The notes under the pieces were generated by a model, which searched no databases, was not told where the DNA came from, and saw nothing but the letters and a program-made list of their open reading frames with translations. From the NCBI RefSeq assembly GCF_014118685.1, contig NZ_JACFAK010000006.1:105384-169383 (forward strand): 64,000 nucleotides of DNA, read 5' to 3'. The translations under genes and the position numbers were made by a program. Below are positions 43,518 to 52,163 of this stretch, piece by piece (positions within the stretch are counted from its first letter, which is position 1; the number at the start of each line of letters is the position of its first letter). Origin of the DNA: Flaviflexus huanghaiensis (GTDB lineage Bacteria > Actinomycetota > Actinomycetes > Actinomycetales > Actinomycetaceae).

Positions 43518-44453
43518 ATGTCTCGAATTGCATCTGACGCCACCCAACTCATCGGTAACACCCCACTCGTCCGTATCAACAAGCTGTACCCGAACGCGAA
43601 GGCGAACGTTCTCGCCAAGCTTGAGTTCTACAACCCTGCCAACTCTGTTAAAGACCGCATCGGAGTTGCGATCGTCGACGCAGCCGAGAAGTCGGGCCAG
43701 CTTAAGCCGGGCGGCACCATCGTTGAAGCAACATCCGGCAACACCGGTATCGCCCTCGCTTTCGTCGGAGCGGCGCGCGGTTACACGGTCGTTCTCACGA
43801 TGCCGTCCTCGATGTCGAAGGAGCGGCGCGCACTGCTCCGTGCGTACGGTGCCGAACTCGTCCTCACCGAGCCGTCGGAAGGCATGAGGGGTGCGGTTGA
43901 GAAGGCCGAAGAGATCGCGAAGGAACGGCAGGGCGCTGTTCTCGCGTCTCAGTTCGCAAACGAGGCGAACCCCGCCATTCACGAAGCGACGACGGGCCCT
44001 GAAATCTGGAACGACACCGATGGCGAGGTGGCAGCCCTCGTCTCGGGTATCGGCACGGGCGGCACGATCACCGGCATTGGCCGCTTCCTCCGTTCACAAA
44101 ACCCCAGTGTCAAACTCTTCGCCGTTGAGCCTGCCGAGTCTCCACTCCTGTCCGAAGGCAAGGCCGGTCCTCACAAGATTCAGGGCATAGGAGCGAACTT
44201 CGTTCCCGAAGTTCTTGACACCGAGCTCTACGACGAGGTTATCCCCGTCGCAACGGATGACGCGTTCACATGGGCGCGTGCGGCCGCGATGAAGGAGGGC
44301 CTGCTTGTCGGCATCTCGTCGGGTGCTGCACTCAAGGCCGCTGGCGAGATCGCAGAACGGGACGAATTCGCGGGTCAGAATATCGTTGTCATCATCCCGT
44401 CCTTCGGCGAGCGCTACCTGTCGACGCCGCTGTTTGAGGGCCTGGTGGACTGA
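43518..44453 (+). CDS. cysK: Cysteine synthase A (O-acetylserine sulfhydrylase)
   Basis: PLP enzyme of 311 residues that makes cysteine from O-acetylserine and sulfide. PLP Lys45 in NSVKDRIG, phosphate loop and substrate loop [18 protein letters not shown] near 180 and the closing SSGAA. AAAGGA precedes the ATG. It forms an operon with cysE two bases downstream, and the two products bind each other as the cysteine synthase complex. Confidence 0.96.
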   Translation: MSRIASDATQLIGNTPLVRINKLYPNAKANVLAKLEFYNPANSVKDRIGVAIVDAAEKSGQLKPGGTIVEATSGNTGIALAFVGAARGYTVVLTMPSSMSKERRALLRAYGAELVLTEPSEGMRGAVEKAEEIAKERQGAVLASQFANEANPAIHEATTGPEIWNDTDGEVAALVSGIGTGGTITGIGRFLRSQNPSVKLFAVEPAESPLLSEGKAGPHKIQGIGANFVPEVLDTELYDEVIPVATDDAFTWARAAAMKEGLLVGISSGAALKAAGEIAERDEFAGQNIVVIIPSFGERYLSTPLFEGLVD

Positions 44454-44455
44454 CA

Positions 44456-45037
44456 ATGATCTTCTCGCTGGGCGCGTCCCTCACCACCCTTCTCAAGGAG
44501 GATCTTGAGGCAGCCCGGAAGCGGGACCCCGCTGCGCGAACCTCCCTCGAAGTCGCTCTTGCCTACCCGGGTGTGCACGCGCTGTGGGCCCACCGCATCG
44601 CTCACGCCATGTGGACGAAGTCTGAGCTCCTCAAGCTGCCAGCCCGCCTGCTCTCGCAAATTGCGCGAGGGTTGACGGGCATCGAAATCCATCCCGGCGC
44701 AACGCTCGGTCGCCGCTTGTTTATTGACCATGGCATGGGAGTCGTGATCGGCGAGACGGCCGAAGTTGGCGAAGATGTCATGCTCTACCACGGTACGACC
44801 CTGGGCGGCGTCTCGCTCAGCAAGGGCAAGCGTCACCCGACTGTCGGCAATAGGGTGACGATCGGTGCGGGAGCCAAGGTACTCGGACCGATTACACTGG
44901 GCGACGACAGCCAGGTCGGTGCCAATGCCGTCGTCATCCGCGACGTGCCTGCCAGTGTCACGGCCGTGGGCGTCCCAGCGAAGAACCGGTCAGTCCCGGT
45001 CCTTGAACCCGACATGGATCCCGCCATCTGGATCTGA
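44456..45037 (+). CDS. cysE: Serine O-acetyltransferase
   Basis: Makes O-acetylserine from serine and acetyl-CoA. The 193 residues have a short N-terminal helical domain and left-handed beta-helix hexapeptide repeats with [19 protein letters not shown] (catalytic His-Asp) and [17 protein letters not shown]. It is the short EpsC-like form. The C-terminus ends in DPAIWI, the Ile tail that inserts in CysK. Directly after cysK. Confidence 0.95.
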   Translation: MIFSLGASLTTLLKEDLEAARKRDPAARTSLEVALAYPGVHALWAHRIAHAMWTKSELLKLPARLLSQIARGLTGIEIHPGATLGRRLFIDHGMGVVIGETAEVGEDVMLYHGTTLGGVSLSKGKRHPTVGNRVTIGAGAKVLGPITLGDDSQVGANAVVIRDVPASVTAVGVPAKNRSVPVLEPDMDPAIWI

Positions 45038-45049
45038 ACCTGAAACGGT

Positions 45050-45077
45050 AAATCCCCGCCACATGTGGCGGGGATTT
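45050..45077. terminator. Bidirectional terminator between cysE and rpiB
   Basis: Perfect 28-bp palindrome, half-site AAATCCCCGCCACA, giving A-rich and T-rich flanks on both strands. It serves cysE on the plus strand and rpiB on the minus strand. Confidence 0.9.
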
Positions 45078-45111
45078 CCTTCGTCAGTCAGTCCTTCGAA
45101 CCGGCCTACTC

Positions 45112-45555
45112 TCAGCTCTCGTACTCGGTGAGAAGGTCGATCCTGTCCTGATGGCGCTGCTCGCCGGAGAATGGTTCCTCAATGAACGCGTCGACAAACG
45201 CGAAGGCGTCCTCCTGCGTGTGCTGGCGGGCCCCAACGGAGATGACGTTGGCGTTGTTGTGCTCACGGCCCAGTCGTGCAGTTGCGTCCGACCAGGCGAG
45301 GATCGCGCGGACGCCCTTCACCTTGTTCGCCGCAATCTGTTCGCCGTTGCCGGAGCCACCGATGACGACACCAAGTGACCCCTCGTCGGCGACGACAGCC
45401 TCGCCAACCGCGAAGCAAAACGGTGGGTAGTGGTCAAGCGCATCGTATTCGTGCGCGCCGTGGTCGACCACCTCGTGGCCGGCCTCTTGCAGGTGCGTGA
45501 CGAGTGCCTCTTTGAGCTCAAAGCCCGCATGATCTGTACCGATGTGTATACGCAT
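45112..45555 (-). CDS. rpiB: Ribose-5-phosphate isomerase B
   Basis: Interconverts ribose-5- and ribulose-5-phosphate. 147 residues: MRIHIGTDHAGFELKEAL at the start and GGSGNGEQIAANKVKGVRA. The catalytic Cys of E. coli RpiB is absent and the loop has the Glu seen in M. tuberculosis RpiB. The start at 45555 gives the conserved N-terminus, though an ATG 12 nt upstream is in frame. Confidence 0.93.
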   Translation of the reverse strand: MRIHIGTDHAGFELKEALVTHLQEAGHEVVDHGAHEYDALDHYPPFCFAVGEAVVADEGSLGVVIGGSGNGEQIAANKVKGVRAILAWSDATARLGREHNNANVISVGARQHTQEDAFAFVDAFIEEPFSGEQRHQDRIDLLTEYES

Positions 45556-45620
45556 AGCTCCCAGCATAACCCGGGCCGAACCGGTTCAGATGAGGCCTCT
45601 GGTCCCCCTACACTGGACGA

Positions 45621-47603
45621 ATGACAGATCCCATACTCGACAGCGTCCTCGCTGAGGCTAAGCAATCCGTCCGCATCCAAGATGACCTGTTCCGCTGGGT
45701 TAACGGCTCATGGCTCGATACTCATACGATCCCTGCCGACAGGCCGAGCGACGGCTCTTTCTACAACCTCCACGAGCAGTCGGAGGAGCGCATCAAAAAG
45801 ATCATCGACGAGCTGTCTCACGGGAGCCCTGAAGGCGACGCGAAGAAGATCGCCGACTACTACCGCTCCTACATGGACAAGGATGCGATTAATGCGGCCG
45901 GGATCGCGCCGCTCGAGGACGATCTCGCCCTTATCGGTAAGGCTGACTCCAAAGAATCGCTCGCAGCGGTGACGGGGACTCTTTTGCGCACCGGGGTGCG
46001 CGTCCCATTCAGCTTCGACATCGACGCGGATCTCAACGACCCGGACACCTACGTTCTCTTCGCGTCACAGTCGGGTCTGTCCTTACCCGACGAGGCCTAC
46101 TACCGTGCCGACCAGCATGCGGAAACTTTCGCGGATTTCGCGGCGTTCGTTCCAGAGTTCCTTGAGCTTGCGGGACTGTTCGATGACGCCGCCAAGGCTG
46201 CCGCCCGAATCGTTGACTACGAGTCGGCTCTCGCCTCACATCACGCCGATGTCGTGACGACTCGCGACACCGACAAGATCAACAACCCGATGCCGTGGCC
46301 CGACTTCGTTGACTCCGCCCCGGGTTTCGACTGGGACGCTGCCCGGGAAGCGCTCGGGGTACCGGCAGACAAGGTCGACCGTGTCATCGTTCTTACCCCC
46401 GACGCTCTGGCGGGAGCGGCGAAAGTCTGGAACGAGACAGACCTCAACACGCTCAAGGACTACCTGTCCTGGCAGGTTCTTCTCGCCCGCGCTCCGTACC
46501 TCAACGAGGAGATTGATCACAAGCACTTCGAGTTCTTCCGTCAGCGGCTGACGGGCACGACCGAGCAGAGGGACCGCTGGAAGCGTGCCGTCGGCGTCGT
46601 CTCAAGCGTTCTCGGCGAAGCACTCGGCAAGATCTACGTCGAGCGCCACTTCCCACCGGAGCACAAGGCGAAGATGCAACAGCTTGTTGCCGACCTCTTG
46701 CAGGCTTACCGTGAATCGATTGAGAACCTCGACTGGATGGGCGAGGAAACGAAGGTACGGGCGATGGAGAAACTCGCCACCTTCAACCCCAAGATCGGCT
46801 ACCCCGACACGTGGCGTGACTATTCCGCCCTCCAGATCACGGATGATGTGGTGGGCAATGTCCGGGCGGCCAACGCCTTCGAGACGGACCGGGCGATCGC
46901 AAAGCTCGGTATGCCAATGGACCGCGACGAGTGGTTCATGCCGCCGCAGATGGTCAACGCCTACTACAACCCGGTCTGGAACGAGATCGTTTTCCCGGCC
47001 GCTATCCTCCAGCCGCCGTTCTTCGATCCCGAGGCAGACGATGCGTGGAACTATGGCGGCATTGGCGCCGTCATCGGTCACGAGATCGGGCACGGCTTCG
47101 ACGATCAGGGCTCAAAATACGATGCGACAGGCCGGCTGGGCAACTGGTGGACCGATGAGGACCGCCGCGAGTTTGAAAAGCGCGCCGACGCCCTTATTGC
47201 ACAGTACGACGTCTACACTCCAGCTCAGTTGGGCGACTCCGAGCTTCACGTCAACGGCGCTCTCACCATCGGTGAGAACATCGGGGATCTGGGTGGGCTG
47301 ACAATCGGTCTCAAAGCATACGAGATCGCACTGCGCCGCGCAGGGTACGAGGGGCTGGCGGATGCACCGATCATTGACGGCGTCACCGGGGTCCAGCGCC
47401 TCTTCTACTCCTATGCCCGCATCTGGCGGTCGAAGTCGCGTGATGAGATGGCGATCGTTTTGCTCTCCGTCGACCCGCACTCCCCGGCCGAATTCCGATG
47501 CAACGGCGTCGTCAAGAACCTCACGAGCTTCCATGAGGCCTTCGACGTGAAGGAGGGCGACGAGCTCTATCTTCCGCCGAGTGAGCGCGTCGCCATCTGG
47601 TAG
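45621..47603 (+). CDS. pepO: M13-family metallo-endopeptidase (PepO)
   Basis: Neprilysin-like zinc endopeptidase, 660 residues, no signal peptide, so probably cytoplasmic. Zinc site HEIGH at 487-491 within VIGHEIGHGFDDQGS, third ligand Glu552 in GENIGDLGGL, substrate-binding NAYYNP near 450 and the C-terminal family end. TACACT ends 6 nt ahead of the ATG: probably leaderless. It likely cleaves oligopeptides. Confidence 0.94.
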   Translation: MTDPILDSVLAEAKQSVRIQDDLFRWVNGSWLDTHTIPADRPSDGSFYNLHEQSEERIKKIIDELSHGSPEGDAKKIADYYRSYMDKDAINAAGIAPLEDDLALIGKADSKESLAAVTGTLLRTGVRVPFSFDIDADLNDPDTYVLFASQSGLSLPDEAYYRADQHAETFADFAAFVPEFLELAGLFDDAAKAAARIVDYESALASHHADVVTTRDTDKINNPMPWPDFVDSAPGFDWDAAREALGVPADKVDRVIVLTPDALAGAAKVWNETDLNTLKDYLSWQVLLARAPYLNEEIDHKHFEFFRQRLTGTTEQRDRWKRAVGVVSSVLGEALGKIYVERHFPPEHKAKMQQLVADLLQAYRESIENLDWMGEETKVRAMEKLATFNPKIGYPDTWRDYSALQITDDVVGNVRAANAFETDRAIAKLGMPMDRDEWFMPPQMVNAYYNPVWNEIVFPAAILQPPFFDPEADDAWNYGGIGAVIGHEIGHGFDDQGSKYDATGRLGNWWTDEDRREFEKRADALIAQYDVYTPAQLGDSELHVNGALTIGENIGDLGGLTIGLKAYEIALRRAGYEGLADAPIIDGVTGVQRLFYSYARIWRSKSRDEMAIVLLSVDPHSPAEFRCNGVVKNLTSFHEAFDVKEGDELYLPPSERVAIW

Positions 47604-47624
47604 CCGCGGAGTCGCGGCGAACGG

Positions 47625-48263
47625 TCAGTTCGACCGGAGAGACGCGAACATCTCCTGAGCATCTGCGAGATTCTCGTCGAAGACGTCCGGGGTTGCAGAG
47701 AAGGCGACTTCCTGCAGCCCGTCTTCGGCGAAGATCGGGTAGACAACCTGGCGGATCTCAACACCATCCGCATCCCGAGAGACGACGATCCCGTCGATCT
47801 CGTCGCCTTCGATCTCGATCGATTCAGCCTCATCGACCGTCACGCCTTCGCCGGTGAACACGTTCCCCGTCGCCGAGCGCCATTCCTCGTACGTCGTCGG
47901 GACACCGGAGATCGAGTTCGGTGCCCACGTTCCGATGATGTTCGCTGCGAACTCGGCGTTGTTGACGTCGGAGACGAGGAGGACGGTCATGTTGACAGTC
48001 TCGTCGAGAGGGGCTGGGTAGGCCTGCCAACCGTCGGCGAGCGTCAGGTTGTAGCGTCCATCGGTCGTCGTGGCGATGCCATCGTCGACAACCATGACGT
48101 TGTCGTCCGAGGCCTGCCCAGTTTCCTCGCCGGTGGCTTCGTCAGTCCGAGTTTCCTCAGCCGCTGTTGGCTCATTCTGCTCGCGGTCCGGCTCGCTATC
48201 GGTTGAGCATGCCGCGAGCCCGGTCACCGCAATGAGAGCAGTGGCTGCTAGTTTTCTTATCAT
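47625..48263 (-). CDS. Lipoprotein of unknown function
   Basis: 212 residues. MIRKLAATALIAVTG with lipobox LAAC gives a lipoprotein signal, Cys near residue 19. A Glu/Thr-rich linker of about 35 residues follows, then a globular domain (LTLADGWQAYPAPLDETVNM and on) that resembles PsbP/LpqN-like folds, by impression only. It overlaps the DsbA-like gene stop by 4 nt (ATGA), so the two are coupled. Confidence 0.8.
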   Translation of the reverse strand: MIRKLAATALIAVTGLAACSTDSEPDREQNEPTAAEETRTDEATGEETGQASDDNVMVVDDGIATTTDGRYNLTLADGWQAYPAPLDETVNMTVLLVSDVNNAEFAANIIGTWAPNSISGVPTTYEEWRSATGNVFTGEGVTVDEAESIEIEGDEIDGIVVSRDADGVEIRQVVYPIFAEDGLQEVAFSATPDVFDENLADAQEMFASLRSN

Positions 48264-48865
48264 TCGAACGACGGACCCTTCTCGCGGGAGCGCTTGAGCT
48301 CATAGAAGCCGGGGACGCTGGCGACGAGCAATGCGCCGTCGTAGAGCCGCAGAGCGTCATCACCGCGGGGGGCGGGGGTCACGACGGGGCCGAAGAACGC
48401 GATGCCGTTGATGGAGATCGTCGGCACGCCGACGTCGTCGCCGACAAGATCGGTCGCCGCCTTGAGGTCCTCAGCGACTCCCTCGTCGAACTCACCAGCT
48501 TCGGCCCGGTCAACGAGTGCGACATCGAGGTCGAGCGCTTCGAGAGCCTCAATGATCGCAGCGCGGTCATTGATCCGGTCACCTGGATGGAAGCGGGTGC
48601 CAACCTCGGAGTAGAAACGGCCGAGCGTTTCATTGCCGTAGGTCGCGCCGACGCCAACGGCAACCTGGGCTCCGAGCCGTGCCTCATCGAGCATCTTGAC
48701 GTATCCCTCGTCGAGATCACGGCCCTCGTTGAGCTTCGTCAGTGAGAGGACGCGCCACGTGACGTCGACCTCTCGGTTGGGGACGATCTCCTCGGCAATC
48801 CATCGGGATGTCATCCAGCACCAGGGGCAGGAGGGGTCGAACCAGAACTCAATAGTGTCAGCCAT
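48260..48865 (-). CDS. DsbA-fold oxidoreductase, mycothiol-dependent reductase type
   Basis: 201 residues with a thioredoxin-like CPWC motif in FWFDPSCPWCWMTSRW, an inserted helical domain and the cis-Pro segment GVPTISING. This matches the cytoplasmic DsbA-like family of M. tuberculosis Rv2466c, a mycothiol-dependent reductase. The ATG at 48865 follows GACTAT by 6 nt, suggesting a leaderless mRNA. It is coupled with the lipoprotein gene. Confidence 0.88.
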   Translation of the reverse strand: MADTIEFWFDPSCPWCWMTSRWIAEEIVPNREVDVTWRVLSLTKLNEGRDLDEGYVKMLDEARLGAQVAVGVGATYGNETLGRFYSEVGTRFHPGDRINDRAAIIEALEALDLDVALVDRAEAGEFDEGVAEDLKAATDLVGDDVGVPTISINGIAFFGPVVTPAPRGDDALRLYDGALLVASVPGFYELKRSREKGPSFE

Positions 48866-48979
48866 GTGACCATAGTCCCTCACGAGGTGCCCGAGAACAA
48901 AGAGGAGGCGCTCCGCGCTCAGCATAGGGACGGGCAGTAAGGTGGTGGGAGTATGTCACACACCCCAGAAAGGACATTC

Positions 48980-51505
48980 ATGCCAGGAGAGAACCTCACG
49001 AGGTCAGAGGCTGTCGAGCGAGCCGCTGCGATCACGACCGAGCGATACCGGGTCGAGCTTGACCTGCGCGGCGGCGACACATTCTCCTCGATCACGACGA
49101 TCGAGTTCGCGGCCACCGCCGCCGAGACATTCGTCGACCTCATCGGCTCCGTCAACTCGATCACGCTCAATGGCGAGCACATCGATCCCTCAGCCCACAC
49201 CGACTCTCGGATTCACCTCACCGGCCTCAGGGACACCAACACGCTCGTCGTAGACGCGACGTGCCGTTTCATGAACACCGGCGAGGGCATGCACAAGTTT
49301 GTCGACCCTGTCGACGGAGAAACCTATCTCTACACGCAGTTCGAGGTCGCAGATGCTCGGCGCGTCTTCGCCGTGTTCGAGCAGCCCGACCTCAAGGCCG
49401 AATTCACCTTCGACATCACGGCGCCCAGTCACTGGCAGGTGTTCTCCAACTCCCCCACGCCGGCCCCCTCCCCGGTCGACGAGGAGTCAAGCCGCTGGCA
49501 GTTCACGCCGTCGGAGCGGATTTCCTCCTATCTCACCGCGATCATCGCTGGCCCGTACAAGGGCGGTACTTCTGAGCTCGTGAGCTCCGATGGTCGTACG
49601 ATCCCACTCGGTGTCTACTGCCGAGCATCGCTCGCTCAACACCTCGACGCGGATGAGGTCATCGACATTACGAAGGCCGGCTTCGCCTTCTTTGAGAAGG
49701 AGTACGGACACCCCTACCCCTTCCGCAAGTACGATCAAATCTTCGTCCCCGAGTTCAACGCTGGCGCGATGGAGAACGCGGGCGCAGTGACAATCACGGA
49801 GTCGTACGTGTTCCGCTCCCGGGCGACAGGCGCTGTCATCGAGCGCCGTGCAATCACGATCCTTCACGAGCTCGCCCACATGTGGTTCGGCGACCTCGTG
49901 ACGATGAGATGGTGGAACGATCTATGGCTCAACGAGTCGTTCGCTGAGTTCATGTCCCACCTCGCGCTCGACGAAGCGACGAGATGGGACCAGGCCTGGC
50001 AGACGTTCCTCGCCTCCGAGAAGTCGTGGGCAATGAATGCGGACCAGCTGCGCTCCACCCATCCGATTGTCACGGACGTGAGCGACCTTGATGAGGTGTG
50101 GGCGAACTTCGACGGGATCACCTACGGTAAGGGCGCCGCTGTCCTCAAGCAGCTCGTCGCCTACGTCGGCCGCGAGACATTCATGACCGGCCTGTCCGAG
50201 TACTTCACCAAGCACGCGTGGCAGAACACCGAATTGTCCGACCTTCTCGCAGAGCTGGAGAAAGCGTCTGGCATTGACCTGTCCGACTGGTCACGGCTGT
50301 GGCTCGAAGAGTCCGGTGTGACCCTGGCACGCCCAGAGATGTCAGTCGAAGCCGGAACCATTTCCGGATTCTCGATCCTCCAGGAACTCGGCAACTCCGC
50401 ACATCTGCGCCCCCATCGCATGGGCATCGGCCTCTACGACCTCGACGAGGGCCGGCTCATCCTCGGGAAGCGAGTTGATGTTGAGGTCGCGGGCGAGCGC
50501 ACGGACGTTGCGGAACTCGTCGGCGAGGCCGCAGCCGATCTCGTCCTCGTCAACGACGGCGACCTGGCCTACACGAAGATCCGACTCGACGAGAGATCGT
50601 TGGAGACCGCCGCCCATCACATCGGCGCGTTCGACGATCCGCTTGCCCGGACCCTCGTTCTTGAGGCTGCGTGGGATATGTGCAGAGACGCCGAGATGTC
50701 GGCAACAGCGTACACGGACCTCGCTCTGGCGGCGATCGAGACAGAGGATCACCCGACCGTCCTACGCATGCTTCTTCTCAACCTCGCCCAGGCGGCGACA
50801 ATCTACTCCGCACCGGAACACAGAGACTCCCTCATCGTCAGCGTCGCAGACGCTCTCTTTGGCATTGCGGACCGCGCCGAAGCTGGATCGGAGCTTCAAT
50901 TCCAGGTCGCGCTCGAAGCCGTTCGCCGCGCTAAGAGTGACAGCCACCTTCACCGCATCGACGCTTGGCTCGACGGCAACGACCTTCCCGCCGGATTCAC
51001 GCTCGATACTGACGGCAGGTGGACCGTTGTCCAAAGCCTCGCGGCCGCAGGAAAGCTGGATGAGACCGCCATCGAGTCGGAGCTGAAGAATGATGACACG
51101 GCGACGGGCCGTGAGGCAGCGTGGCGAGCGCGGGCCTCAATCCCGACGCCCGAGGCGAAGGAGAAGGCATTCGATGTACTCGTTGCTGGCGAATTACCGA
51201 ACATGCAACAGCGCAGCGCGCTGTTCGGTTTCCAGGCGGGTGACCACCACGTCCTCGAACCATTCTTCTCCCGCTACCTCGATTGCTTGACAACGGTATG
51301 GAGCGAGCAAACGTACGAGATGGCGCAGCAACTCGCCACACGGATGTTCACACCCTCGATCATCGGCCGTGGCATCGATGTCGAAGGCGCACTCGACGGT
51401 TGGCTCGCGGCACATGAGGAGGCGGCTCCGGCGCTACGCCGGATCATCATTGAGCACGGCGATTACACGCGCCGCGCTCTGGCGGCGCAGGCCGCCGACT
51501 CCTAG
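48980..51505 (+). CDS. pepN: Aminopeptidase N (M1 family)
   Basis: Zinc aminopeptidase of 841 residues that removes N-terminal residues from peptides. Exopeptidase motif GAMEN at 262-266, zinc site HELAHMWFGDLVT with His296 and His300, third ligand Glu near 319 in WLNESFAE, and a long helical ERAP1-like C-terminal domain. I chose the ATG at 48980 (MPGENLTRSEA, typical family start) with AAAGGA 6 nt upstream; the in-frame ATG at 48953 is an alternative. Its last 4 nt overlap the end of the EIIA gene. Confidence 0.94.
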   Translation: MPGENLTRSEAVERAAAITTERYRVELDLRGGDTFSSITTIEFAATAAETFVDLIGSVNSITLNGEHIDPSAHTDSRIHLTGLRDTNTLVVDATCRFMNTGEGMHKFVDPVDGETYLYTQFEVADARRVFAVFEQPDLKAEFTFDITAPSHWQVFSNSPTPAPSPVDEESSRWQFTPSERISSYLTAIIAGPYKGGTSELVSSDGRTIPLGVYCRASLAQHLDADEVIDITKAGFAFFEKEYGHPYPFRKYDQIFVPEFNAGAMENAGAVTITESYVFRSRATGAVIERRAITILHELAHMWFGDLVTMRWWNDLWLNESFAEFMSHLALDEATRWDQAWQTFLASEKSWAMNADQLRSTHPIVTDVSDLDEVWANFDGITYGKGAAVLKQLVAYVGRETFMTGLSEYFTKHAWQNTELSDLLAELEKASGIDLSDWSRLWLEESGVTLARPEMSVEAGTISGFSILQELGNSAHLRPHRMGIGLYDLDEGRLILGKRVDVEVAGERTDVAELVGEAAADLVLVNDGDLAYTKIRLDERSLETAAHHIGAFDDPLARTLVLEAAWDMCRDAEMSATAYTDLALAAIETEDHPTVLRMLLLNLAQAATIYSAPEHRDSLIVSVADALFGIADRAEAGSELQFQVALEAVRRAKSDSHLHRIDAWLDGNDLPAGFTLDTDGRWTVVQSLAAAGKLDETAIESELKNDDTATGREAAWRARASIPTPEAKEKAFDVLVAGELPNMQQRSALFGFQAGDHHVLEPFFSRYLDCLTTVWSEQTYEMAQQLATRMFTPSIIGRGIDVEGALDGWLAAHEEAAPALRRIIIEHGDYTRRALAAQAADS

Positions 51506-51927
51506 TCGAGGGTCCCGAGCAGGGTTCCTGGCTTGACGCGGGAGCCTGGCGCCACCACCTGGTGCCAGGCTCCCGTCTCATGTTCCGGGAAGGTCACGAG
51601 GACGACGGAAGGCAGGTCGCCCATCGCCTCCTGGTCCATTGTGACAAGCGGCGTGCCGACCTTGACCTGTGTGCCAACTTCGGTCAAGCAGGTGAGCGCA
51701 TCGCTCTTGAACGTGTCGATACCCGCATGGACGAGGCAGGGGCCGATGATGACAGCGTGGGCACGCGCAGCGGTGACAGTGCCTGCAATCGGGGACACCA
51801 GGGTGACGATGCCGGGTTCTGACGGTTCGATAGCGACGCCGGGACCGAGGAGCTGTTGCGCGAAGACAGGATCGGGGACCGACTCGAGTTCGAGCACGGT
51901 CCCCGATAGAGGCGAATAGAGATTCAC
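51502..51927 (-). CDS. PTS glucose-type EIIA protein
   Basis: 141-residue EIIA(Glc/Nag) domain as a separate protein. SPLSGTVLELESVPDPVFAQ is the family start, His57 (RAHAV) and phospho-accepting His67 (LVHAGIDT) are present. It passes phosphate from HPr to the EIIB encoded just upstream. It is last in a malQ-EIIB-EIIA unit. No EIIC gene lies in the window. Confidence 0.9.
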   Translation of the reverse strand: MNLYSPLSGTVLELESVPDPVFAQQLLGPGVAIEPSEPGIVTLVSPIAGTVTAARAHAVIIGPCLVHAGIDTFKSDALTCLTEVGTQVKVGTPLVTMDQEAMGDLPSVVLVTFPEHETGAWHQVVAPGSRVKPGTLLGTLD

Positions 51928-52148
51928 ACCATGTGGTCCGCGACATCATCAGCGTCGGGGCCGATGACAATTTGGACGACATTATTCTGCTGAACGACGA
52001 CGCCGTGGGCGCCAGCTTCCTTCAGATCGTCCTCCGACACGGGGTCCAGGGCGTTCACTTCGACGCGGATGCGGGTGATGCAGGCTTCAACCCGCGTAAT
52101 GTTCTCCTTGCCGCCGAGAGCGGCAACGAGCGAATCAGCTTTCTCCAT
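51924..52148 (-). CDS. PTS glucose-type EIIB protein
   Basis: 74 residues, separate EIIB domain: LGGKENITRVEACITRIRV with the phosphorylated Cys23, and GVVVQQNNVVQIVIGP. The ATGA overlap with EIIA implies equal production. The permease partner must be encoded elsewhere. It follows malQ by 15 nt. Confidence 0.92.
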   Translation of the reverse strand: MEKADSLVAALGGKENITRVEACITRIRVEVNALDPVSEDDLKEAGAHGVVVQQNNVVQIVIGPDADDVADHMV

Positions 52149-52163
52149 GATTCCTCCTTGATC